Origin: Phaseolus vulgaris
Lineage: Eukaryota; Streptophyta; Magnoliopsida; Fabales; Fabaceae
Reading direction: 5' to 3'
Assembly (NCBI RefSeq): GCF_000499845.2
Contig: NC_023753.2
Location: 16,864,193 to 16,928,192 of the forward strand
DNA: 64,000 nucleotides
Shown here: positions 35,602 to 46,268 of the stretch, piece by piece
How the letters are laid out: each line of letters opens with the position of its first letter
Position numbering within the stretch: position 1 is the first letter of the stretch
Position numbers and translations under genes: made by a program
Notes under the pieces: generated by a model
Told to the model about the DNA's origin: nothing
Databases searched by the model: none
Seen by the model: the letters and a program-made list of their open reading frames with translations, nothing else

Positions 35602-37665
35602 ATGGCTCAAACGAAAACAACTTCCAACCCTCCACCCAACGTAGATTACAGAGTCTTGTACCCTTGGGCCTCTGCCGAACTTCTCACCGAGACCTCTACA
35701 CTCACTTCCAGTATGGATGTGACGAAACATTGGGACGACGAGCTTGACTGTATAGGGTGCGTCTTTGGGCAAGAAAGCAATGCCTATGTCTCTATCCGCC
35801 CATGTGCTAAGGGCGAACCTGTATGCGTTGACGACCAGGTCAACGAAGGAGAGCCCTTCTTCTTCCTCTACCAAATTGTCTTTAAACGGATGAAGCTACG
35901 TCTTCCCCTTACTGGTTTCGAAAGGGCGTTGTTGACGGAGATCAACATGGCCTCCGCCCAACTGCAACCCAACAGTTGGGCCTTCATGAGGGCCATCTCT
36001 ATACTGTGCAACCATTTTGGGCACCCTCCTTCGGTCGACGTCTTCCTCCATTTCTTTGAAGCTAAGAGCCCTGGGAAGAACCTCTAGGTGAGCTTCAGTG
36101 GCGTGGCGGGGAGAGTCCTCCTCACGCTCTTCCAGCAATCCTATAAGGGCTTCAAAGGGAAGTTCTTTAGGGTGTGTTGCACCGCCCACGACCCCACCCT
36201 TCTGGACGGATTTCCCCTTTACTGGGTGAGGGAACTAAAGTTTAAGAAACCGAAAACCCTAGAGGAACTGGCCCCTCTCGATCGCGAAGTGTGCCAGGTT
36301 CTCTCAAGTCTGGGGGCAATGTTCAACACTACCCAGCTGATCAAGCATGAGTACGATGTTGGGGCCCTCAAGGGTTACATTGGTACTGGTCTTCTCTTGT
36401 CTTACTTTGTTATGCCTGTTAGCATACTGTTATACTCGTATATTTTGCCTTTTTTTTTACTCTTGCATTCTGATGGCTACTGCTTTGCTGACCTCTTGCA
36501 TTTTCATCTTGGCGCAGGCATGGTGCTGAACGAAGAGAAAAGGGCTAGGCTAGTCGATGCCCTCACTTGCCGCCATGGGGCGCTTGGTGTCGCGGGTGCC
36601 TCAACTCCTTCCGCTCCCATCTCTGCTCCCGCCGCACCATCCCCCACTCCTTCTGCCCTCATCGTCGCAGTTCCCCTTGCTGCTGTACGGGCCTCGCCGG
36701 CTCCACCCCCCTTGAGAAGGACAAAGGGGTCGTGGAGATTGAATCTGGAGACGGGGACACCGCGGAAGGGCCCGTCTTCAAAATACGAAAGGTGGTTAGG
36801 GCGGCGACCTCTCACTCTGCCACTAGCAGCCGTTTCGCCTCCTTCAGGGATCAACCTCCCAATGCCTCTTCCCCCCGTGGGCTTCTTGCTCTAAAGGGCG
36901 CTGGGGAGAGCGCCCCTGGGAACAACTAAGTTCCTCCCGCCCCCGAGCTACCCGCCGTCCTTCGGCATGCTCTCAAAAGCTTCCAAAGAGGGATAGCGAA
37001 AAACATGGATGAGGACGCGATGAGGGAGTGCATGGGCCTCAGTCTTGTCGAATTCCTTGCCCAATTAAATGCCCTCACAAACCAGACTGAGGTGAGGATC
37101 AAAGAGCAACTGGCTCTGGTGGAGGCGAAAGCTAAGGAAAAGATGTCCCTGGTGGAGGCAAAGGCTAAGGAGGACCTGGCTTTGGCGAAGGAGAAGAAGA
37201 AAGAGGATGGCCCAGCAGGCTTGTGCCTTTACCACTCGCGAGACTGTTCTACTGCAAGAGTTGAGCAGTCTCCGCCAATCTGAGAAGGACCTCACCAAAC
37301 AACTTCATGACAAGGGTCAGGAGGCTGTTCAGCTGGAGGCGAAAATCCTACCCCTACGAACCAGGGTGGTGGAGCTTGAGGAAGAGGCCGAAGCTATCAA
37401 GGCTAGGATGGCCAAACTGGAGGAGAGGACCACCGATCGGGAGGTGCAACTTGGTAGGGTGGAGGCTGAACTCACCGAACAAGTTGAAGCCTTTAAGAAG
37501 ATCGAGGCAGAGCTTATCGACAACGTCGCCGACGCCTACGTGGCAGGATTCGAGGATGCTCTAGCTCAGGTTGCCTGCGTGCATCCTGAGATGGACACCT
37601 TACCCTTCGCGACGTTGAACCAGGTCGTGGATGGGCAAGTTGTGCCCAGGGCCCCTCCCTCTTAG
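35602..37665 (+). pseudogene. Antisense gene (aORF) of Tat element 3, one stop and frameshifts
   Basis: It starts MAQTKTTSNP and keeps LYPWASAELL, PLTGFERALLTEIN, LQPNSWAFMRAI and FPLYWVRELK. A TAG at 36085-36087 stands where tryptophan is expected, and the frame continues open beyond it. A phase-1 coding intron spans 36383-36517 (135 bp, GT/AG). Exon two starts with GMVLNEEKR, runs through a proline/alanine-rich linker, shifts frame near 36700 and again near 37200, and ends in a coiled coil (37207-37530) and a VAGFEDA...VVDGQVVP tail. Three VEAKAKE-like repeats stand at about 37120-37190. Function unknown. Confidence 0.78.
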
Positions 37666-39170
37666 CTTGTATTTGGTCCTCTGAAGAACAATATGCACTA
37701 TTGTATTTATAAACACTTTGTTTGCTTCCAACTGTCCGAACTATTAACTGCTTTAAACCTTAATATCACGAATTGTTTCCTTGGTCTTGATCTGTTTAAA
37801 AGTCGCGCTTTATCTTGCTTTAACTTGCATTCTTCGTCCTTGACCATTAACAATTTTTCCTTAGGCTAGCATATCTAACAACGCCTTTGACGAATGCTTG
37901 AACCTTAGGTAGCATGCTTATCTAACCCCGCCCTACCGCACACTCTTCATTAGGCAGCAGGGGTGTGCACACTAACCTGTAACTGAACTCACCCTCATAC
38001 ACCAAGGTGCAGGAACCTCTGAGAGTCACTCTTCGAATCAGCTTCATAAGGCATGGAAGAGAGAGACCTTCTAATTGACCTTGCTCCTATCTTACTGAGC
38101 AAGGAGGCGCTTTACTGATGTCGTTGGCGAGTCGTGCTGTCCTCGCCTCGGCGTTCTCGCTCAAGAGGGAAGCGCACTCCGAGCTATCCCGCTTCGAGCT
38201 TCTTGGCCCAAGGAGAAATTTGTGTCTGCTCCCTATCTGTCCACCTTGGGTTTGGGGAGAACTCGCCTTCTGGACCGCACTGCCTCCATTACGATGCTTT
38301 CACTCCAGAGAGTGGGCGTTCTCTACGAACCATCCTGCCCAGTCTCGAGATTTCTAGCCCGGGGAGGAACTCGTAACTGACCTCATCCTTGTTGTACAAA
38401 GTCAAGGGAGGATTTAACTGTCGAACCTTACTTCTTTCCCCTAGCGTTCTCACTCGAAGGGGAGGGGAGGCGTTCACTATGAACCATCCCGCTCACCCTT
38501 GAGGTTTCTAACCCCTAGGTAAGGTTCCAAACTGACCTCGCCCTTGCTTAAAGCAGGGGAGGACTTAACTACGAATTGCACTGTTCAACCTTGGCGTTCT
38601 CATTCAAATGGGAGGTGTTTTCTGCGAACCTACCTTTCCCGCTCCCGAGACTTCTAACCCAAGGGAAAGCTTATGAATGACCTCATTTTTGCTCAAGGCG
38701 AAAGAGGATTTCTCTGATGAACCATTTCTTTCGACCTTAGCGTTCTCACTCGAAGGGGAGACGTTCTTTGCGAACCTACCTTTTCCGTACTCGAGACCTC
38801 TAACCAAGGGAATGGCTCGTATCTGACCTCATATTCGCTCAAAGGCGAAAGCGGATTTCTCTGGTGAACTATTTCGTTCAACCTTGGCGTTCTCACTCGA
38901 GGGGGGGGTGTTCTCTGCGAACCTACCTTTCCCGCGCCCGAGACTTCTAACGCAAGGGAACAGTTCGTATTTGACCTCATCTTCACTCAAAGGAAAAGGA
39001 GGATTTCACTGGTGTACCTCGTTCAACCTTGGCGGTCTCACTCGAGGGGGAAGGCGTTCTCTGCGAACCTACCTTTCCCGCACTCGAGACCTCTAACGCA
39101 AGTAAACAGGCTCATAACTGTATTGTACAAACATTCGAGAAGATACTTCAATCGAAATTTATTGGGTGAC
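37666..39170. repeat. Spacer and tandem-repeat array of element 3
   Basis: From about 38120 to 39120 there are about six to seven degenerate copies of a unit of about 146 bp, marked by GGCGTTCTCACTCGAGGGG (for example about 38593, 38739, 38886 and 39031), GCGAACCTACCTTTCCCG and GAGACTTCTAAC. The first 450 bases hold no gene and would contain the 3' end of the antisense transcript. Confidence 0.88.
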
Positions 39171-39229
39171 CTCATTAAAAAACCCTTATGAGGGAAAAAA
39201 ACGTCCCCTGAGAATTATGTACAATGCTA

Positions 39230-42200
39230 CAGTTCAACTGAAATAAAACAGTCCATGTACGAGGAATTGCGCCTCCCTCCAACGTATCAAGCCTGTATGC
39301 CCCATTCCCAAGGGCCTCTGCCACTCTAAAAGGACCAGTCCACTTGGGGGATAGCTTGTTCTCTAGCTGATATAGGTGGGCCTTCCGCATCACCAAGTCG
39401 GCGACCTAAAACTGGCGGGGCTTCGAGTTGTGCTTGTAATCCACCCTTCTCTTCAATGCTTCAGCTTTAATTCTTTTTTCCTCCCTGAATTCATCCAGTA
39501 GGTCCAGGTTCACCTTTCTCTCTTCGTTGCACTCTTCAACCACGAAGTTCTGGAAGCGTGGCAAGCTCTCTTGGATCTCCACTGGAATCATCGCGTCCGA
39601 CCCCTACACCAAGTCGAAGGGTGTTTCTCTGGTGGTGGACTGGGGAGTGGTGTGGTACGCCAACACAATTCTAGGAACCTCCTCTGCCCAGGTTTCTTTG
39701 GCCTTATCGAGCCTTCTCTTTAGACCTCTGAGCAGCACTCTGTTGGCAGACTCGATCTGCCCATTCGTCTGGGGGTGCTCGACTGATGCGAGCACCTACT
39801 TTATTCCAACTTCTGAGCATAGCTTATCCATTTGTTGGCTTGCAAACTATGTGCCACTATCAGACACCAAGCGCTTCGGTACCCCGAAGCGGCACACTAT
39901 GTTCTTCCACACGAAGTGCGTGATCTTATGGGTCATGATCTGGGCAATGGGCTCAACCTCGATCCACTTCGTGAAGTACTCTATGGCGACCACGAGGTAC
40001 TTCATCTGCCTTATTGCCAAAGGAAAGGGTTCCAGGATATCGATTCCCCATGTACGGAAAGGCCAAGGGCTGTAAATTGACCTGAGCTTCTCTGGCAGTG
40101 CCTTGTGCCAATCAGCGTGTTGTTGACACTGTTTGCACTGTTGTGTGTACCTCGTGCAGTCTTCCCTTACGGTTGGCCAGTAGTATCCCGCACGAATGGC
40201 CTTTGATGCTAGAGATCGTCCACCGATGTGACTCCCACATATCCCTTCGTGGAGCTCTGCCATTATCCGTACGCATTGGTCTCCGCTTACACATACCAAG
40301 ATTGGGTGGGTGAACTCGTGTCTGAACAGCTCTTCGTTAACGAGAGTGTACTTGGCAAAAATTTTCTTAATTTTCCTGGCCTCTACAGGTTCCAATGGGA
40401 GCATTCCATCAGCCAGGTAGCGCTTGTAGAGCGTCATCCAGGTTTCTCCTCCTTTGACAAGGAAAACCTGCATTGATTCCTCCCCCAGGATTGGATATAT
40501 GCTTACCTTGGGAGTCTGCAGTGTCTCCTGGGTCAGTGACCGATGACTCCTCGCCCCTCCTCTCGTTGTGCTGACCTGGTGCACCCTCACCCAGTTATCT
40601 AGTGAAAGTTCTCATCTGCCTGCCCCCCTTGCCTGAACTGACGAGCTTAACGAGCAAGTCAGCTCGGGCATTATGCTCTCTAGGGACATGCACCTGCTTG
40701 AACACCACGAATGACCCTTCAAAATCTGGACGTACCCTAGGTATGCGGCCATCTGGGGGTCTTTGGCCTAGTATTCTCCAGTCACCTAACCTGTGACTAA
40801 TAAGGAGTCACTCTGTGCACCCATCTCCTTGGCTAGTAGCATGCCAGTGATGAGGGCTTCGTACTTTGCTTGGTTGTTGTTGGCCTTGAAGGCGAACTGT
40901 AGGCCCTGCTTGATCAATAGCCCGTTCGGTCCCTCCAAGATGACACCTGCCCCACTGCCTTATTGGTTAGAGGACCCATCTACAGAGAGCACCCACCGGA
41001 AGTTGGCTTCCTCTTGGTGTGCATCTGCCGAGGAGAGCTCTACCACAAAATCTGCGTAGATTTTGCCTTTAATAGGACCTCGGGGCTCGTACTGGACATC
41101 GAACTTTGATAGTTCCACTGCCCATCTTACCATCCTTCTCGCCACGTCCGGCTTCTGTAGGACCTTGCGGATAGGCAGGTCTGTCATCACCACCATTGTA
41201 AAGCTTTGGAAATAATAGCAAAGTCTCCTAGTTGAGAACACCACTGCCAGGGCTGCCTTCTTTAGGGCCTAGTCTCTTACCTCAGGCCCTTGCAATACTT
41301 CGCTCACAAAGTATATAGGCTTCTGCACTTGGCCCTGCTCCTGCACGAGGACCGAACTGATCACCCGCTCCGTCACTGCAAAATACAGGCGGAATGGAGC
41401 ACCCAGCTGTGGCTTGCACAACACTGGGGGACTGGCCAGGTACTCCTTCAACTTAAGGAATTCCTCTTTGCACTCCCTAGTCCAAATGAACCTGTTGTTC
41501 CTCCTCGGACATTGGAAGTAAGGGTGACCCCTGTCTCCTCCAGCTGATACAAACCTAAACAGAGTGGCCATCCGCCCTGTTAACTGTTGCACCTCCTTCA
41601 CTGAGATCGGGCTTCTCATCGCAAGGATTGCAGCCCACTTCTCGGGGTTCGCCTCTATCCCACGCTCGGTGAGTAAGAAACCCAAGAATTTACTTGCTTC
41701 CACCCCGAACACGCATTTCTTGGGGTTCAACTTCAGTCTGTACTTAGCTATTGTAGTACATAGCTCTTCTAAATCAGTCACATGTTGTTGATCTTTCACC
41801 TGTGAGGTCATCACCATGTCGTCCACATAAGCTTGCACATTTTGCCCTATCATGGGCGCGAGCACTTTGTCCATCAGCCTCTGGTAGGTGGCGCCTACGT
41901 TCTTCAGCCCAAAGAATATCACTGTGTAACAATAGAAAGACAACTCTGTCATGAACGTTGTCTTGCACTCGTCCCTGGGATGCATCTTAATCTGGTTGTA
42001 CCCAGAAAAAAGCATCCAGGAAGCTGAGCATCTTGCAGCCTGAGGCACTGTCCACCAAGGCGTCAATGCTTGGTAGAGGGTAAGAGTCCTTCGATCAAGC
42101 TTTGTTGAGGTCGGTGAAGTCAACACACATCCTCCACTTCCCGTTGGCCTTCTTTACCAAGACCACGTTTGCCAACCACTTAGGGTATTGTATCTCCCTT

Positions 42201-44338
42201 ATGTGGCCGACGCTCAGCAGCTTCCTCGTCTCTTCCTTTATGACCTGCCAGCTCCTCGTTGAACTTCCTTCTTCTCTGGCGGACAGGCTTGACCTGGGGT
42301 CCATGGTGAGGCGGTGGCACAGGAAGTCTGGGTTTATGCCTGGCATGTCCGAGGCGAACCATGCGAAGGCATCCAAATGTCGTGTTATGACCTCAGTGAT
42401 CTGGTCCTGTGCTGCTTGGCCTAGTGATTCGCCAAGATTGAACGTCCTGCCTTCAATCTCCCTTTCCAGGACTTCTCTGCACGAGCGATCTCTGCAGGGA
42501 CAACCCCTTCTTCACTTAGTGCCCTGGTGGTGACCGTAAACACCCCTCTCTTGGTCTTGAGGCTATTTTCGTAGCATCTTTTATCCTTTTTCTGATCTGA
42601 ATTAATGGTTATCACCTTTCCTCCCAAGTCAGGCAACTTCATCTTCATGTGCCTCGTTGACGCCACCGCCCTCAGTTTGTTCAGCGTAGGTCTACCCAAC
42701 AGTATGTTATAAGCGGAGGGGGCGTTGACGACGAAGTACCTGATATTCTCTGTGTGGGACGCGATACCATCTGTGAAGGTGGTCCTCAGCTCCAAGTGCC
42801 CACGCACTTCCACTTGATCTCCCGCAAAGCCGTACAAACAGCCAGTATAAGGCCTTAGCTGATCAGGGGACAATTGTAGCTTGTTGAAGGTCGTCCAGAA
42901 CATCACACCTACCAAGCTTCCCTGGTCCACCAGTACACGGTGCACCTTTCCCCCCGCGATCACTACCGAAATCACCACGGGGTCATTGTCGTGGGGGACG
43001 ACATCTCGGAGGTCGGCCTTGGTGAAGACAAGATCGACGTCAAGTACCTCATCTGCCTCTTGCGTTTCTACCGACATTACTACTCAGGCGTACTTCTTCC
43101 GCTGAGAAGCGGTGCACCCTCCTCCTGAGAAACCCCTCGCAATAGTGTGGATCTCACCATGTACAGGTATCTCGTGCCCCTGATCTTCTCCTGATGCTGT
43201 CGAGTTCTGGGCTCCCTACGACTCCGCCAAGTAGTCCTTCAGTAAACCATTCTTCACCAATTTGTCTAACCGGTGTCCCAACGCCAAACAGTTGCGTATG
43301 GGGTGGCCAAACGCTTGGTGGAACTCGCACCAGGCGTTCTTGTTAGGCCCTAACTTCTTGTCAGTCTTAGCGGGCATCTTCAATCTCTCCGCTAAGTTGG
43401 GGGCAACGATTAGGTCTTTCAACTCTACTACGAAGTTGTGCCTTGGTGGCACGTTCTCCCTTGCGCGACCCCTGCTTCGCTGGAGCCCTCTTCTTTGTCG
43501 TCGCCTCGTGCACCCTTAAGGGTTGAGGTCGACCTGGTGCGCTTCTCGTTGACCTCACCTTTTGCGACAATGTGGGCCACTACTCGACGCCTAATTTCGC
43601 CAAAAGTTTTGGGGCGATTCCTGATGAGCGATTCACTAAAGGGTCGTGGCACGATGCCCTTTCTGAACGCGTGTACCATCATGGTCTCGTCCTTGGTATT
43701 TAGCTTCACCACTTGTGCCCCAAAGCAATTGAGGAACTCCTTCAGGGACTCTCCCTGATACTGTCTTACTTCGAAGAAATCGTAAGAAATGGGTGGGGGA
43801 GCCCAATTTGCGATGTACTACTCTTTGAATAGCTTAGAAAGTTGCGCGAATGACGTGACGTGGCCATCAGGGAGGCTGATGAACCAATCCATCACTGTCC
43901 CCACCAGCTTGCTCATGAACAGCTTGCAACGCACCGCGTCGGAGTCCCCAACAACAATCATCTGCATATGGAAGGCTGTGAGATGAGCCTTCATGTCCTC
44001 TACATGGCTTTGGGCCCCACGAATGTGGCTGGTATCATGACATCCATGATCACCTGCGAGAACGGCATGGGGAAATCCATGGGTGGTGTCGTAGGCTCTT
44101 GATCTTCCACTTCACGCTCCCCTGCCTAATTGCGCAAATCCCTGCGCAATTTCTCGTTGGCTCTTTGCAATTCTTCATTCCTTGATAGTGACACAGCCAG
44201 ATCAAGCTGGATGCGTTCTTGATCCGTTCTTGATGCAGCCACCGTTTCTTGGAGAGCATGCATCGTTTCCACGATCTGTTGCAGGGTGAGGCTCTCGCCT
44301 CCGTTCGGTGCAACAGATCATTGCCTCGTATTTCTCAT
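39230..44338 (-). pseudogene. gag-pol of Tat element 3, many stops
   Basis: It starts MRNTRQ followed by a stop at 44338. Gag remains lie at 44300-43430, with a zinc-knuckle-like CEFHQAFGHPIRNC near 43310. Protease VLVDQGSLVGVMFW is near 42930, where the S-A/T-D context of the other elements is altered. RT spans about 42370-41600 (FTDLNKA, AYVDDMVM). RNase H (41600-41060), a broken second RNase H (about 41010-40640), the integrase zinc domain (HEGICGSHIGG, about 40250) and core (DILEPF, SDSGT, HPQTNGQIES) follow. The tail ends near 39230. Frameshifts and stops are frequent. Confidence 0.92.
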
Positions 44339-44387
44339 CTTGATGGATCTTCCTCTTTCTTGCGAATGGGATAGTGTTTTAAATCAT

Positions 44388-44405
44388 GCCCAACGGTGGG
44401 CGCCA
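44388..44405 (-). other. Primer binding site of element 3 (tRNA-Lys type)
   Basis: On the minus strand TGGCGCCCACCGTTGGGC follows the 5' LTR after two bases. It differs from the sites of elements 1 and 2 by one base. Confidence 0.82.
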
Positions 44406-44407
44406 AA

Positions 44408-45228
44408 TGTTCTTGTCAGTTGACTCGATTGCCTTCGTACGTCTACGACGATCACACACCCAATTATTTATGCCTTCGTTCATGCCTTTCTTCGATCAAA
44501 CACTTGAAAATGCAAAGACAAAGGGCGCCCTAGAGGCCGTTTGCACTCCGACGCTCAAGTTAGTATAGCGCTAGGAAACACCAAAAGTAAGTTGTAAAGA
44601 GCTCTCTATGTCAACTGTGTGTGTATCAGCGTAAAGCTGCGTAAAACTTGTGTACCTTATTAGGTTTGATACTACCCTTTATATACTCTAGGGTTTCCAC
44701 TAACCATAATTAAGGTTACTGAGGGTATGCCTTAGTGCCGCTATCACCCACTCTTAGGGCAATCTAGCACATAGGGCTCCCTTACTGGAGTGCAACCTCT
44801 GACGAGATGACCACCTAGGTACCAACTTGTGCACCTAATCTCTAGGGCCATGCGTCCTGGGAGTGCCCTAGCTGTTCATGTGCCATGCATGCAACTCACC
44901 CCTGGAACGTGACCATCACGGGTCGTATCTCTTCCAGTGGCTCTTTACTTGTGTTACGCCTGAACGCGTCATCCACACCGCACGCATGGACCCCTCGTGA
45001 TCTAGGGTTCTTTCTAACTGATAACTGGTGTGTGGTCCGATGTCACATCGCCCTCACTATATTGCCAAGGACACATCAGTATATCCTGGTGATCGACGCC
45101 TGGCCACTCCTCGGCACCTTGGCTCACGTGTCTTACAAGACACCGGCCCACGCCGCTCGTGGGACCCAGTTTACGTGGCCCCATCATCATTACTAGCGGT
45201 CAACGACATTCGAGGACTGGTCAGTACA
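44408..45228 (-). repeat. 5' LTR of element 3 (821 bp)
   Basis: It begins TGTACTGACC and ends AAGAACA in element orientation. A TATA box (minus strand TATATAAAGGG) lies near 44675-44685 and CACGTG at 45125-45130. It is paired with 34240-35116. Confidence 0.92.
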
Positions 45229-45509
45229 ACCATCATCTTCACCCTCCCCGCACACTATACATAAATCTTTCCACCACCACGATTGATATTTCAAACGAGT
45301 TTGGCTTCTTCCTAGTTCTGAGCCATATTTGGATACAAGAATATCTTTCTACTTCCTTTTTAAATCACTCATCATCTGCCAAATCCATTTCCCCATAAGA
45401 GCAATGCTAAAATTTCTTATATCTCTTATCTCCAGCCCACTTTCCTCACGGGGTTTACATACATTCTCCCAACTTACCCAAGAAATAGACATGTTGTCTT
45501 TGCCCCAAG

Positions 45510-46268
45510 TGATCGAGTTGTGCCTTCATCCGTTTGCAATTTCTTTAGTGGAGTGGCGGAAGCATCAATGAAGGAAGATGAACAAGGAACTCACGTAGAG
45601 CTTGTGGATTCCTTGAAGGTGCATGCTAGGTGTGGAGAGTGAGTGGTGAGGCCATCTCACTTGGAATAGGTGAAAAATAAAGACTAAATGTCTATCCTAG
45701 AGAGGTAGGAGACAAGGAGTGAAATTGACACAATTTTGGCAGCAATTCACTCTATATTAATCTTGAGAAAATCATGACCCAAGCACATCCTTTTATAGCA
45801 AAGGAAGGCTGGATTTTACTAGCCAAATTCAAATGAAAAGAAGTTTGAAATTGGCGCCTATTTTTGGACGTAGAACATGGAGCACTTGGAACATGTGATG
45901 GAAAACATTTAGCACATGTAGCATATGGAATATGTGGAAAATGTGTACTCTTCTCCATAGCTTAAGCATAACCGACCTTGGTTAAATTAGGTGTTTTAGA
46001 AACCCTAATTTAACCTAGGTTGGTTTTTAGGTGCCAAATTTCATCTAAGGAAAAATTACAAATAAAATCTCTTATTCTACTTTGACAAAAATGAAATCCT
46101 AATCTACACTAGAGTTATGGCATTTTAAACATATACAAGAAGTTTTCCCTGTCATCAGTAGCAGTGTTCCAATCTTCTTGAATCTTCTTGGCCATGACTC
46201 TAGTGGTAGGCCCGGATCTTCTCTTTGCTGGGCTTGCATTTGGGCTTGTCCTTGGGCCTCTTCCATCA
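45510..46268 (-). repeat. Solo LTR (759 bp) in LINE A ORF2
   Basis: Ends TG...CA, flanked by CCAAG at 45505-45509 and 46269-46273. LINE reading frame lies on both sides. It is related to the LTR of element 4: both share CCTTGAAGGTGCATG, GGCAGCA(A/T) and GGGCCTCTTCCATCA. No internal domain is present, as expected after recombination between two LTRs. The strand is taken from the similarity to element 4. Confidence 0.85.

Larger units (their letters stand above)
34240..45228 (-). mobile_element. LTR element 3: Ty3/gypsy, Tat lineage, decayed, both LTRs nearly full
   Basis: Flanked by the TSD ACCAT (34235-34239, 45229-45233). In element orientation: 5' LTR 45228-44408, primer binding site, gag-pol 44338 to about 39230, tandem repeats about 39120-38120, antisense gene on the + strand (35602-37665), polypurine tract, 3' LTR 35116-34240. 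The coding layout is that of elements 1 and 2. LTR differences and many breaks mark it as old. It lies inside ORF2 of LINE A. Confidence 0.93.

Noticed and set aside
39527..40075. 182-codon frame on the + strand
   Set aside because: Opposite strand of element 3 integrase; the real frame is on the minus strand.
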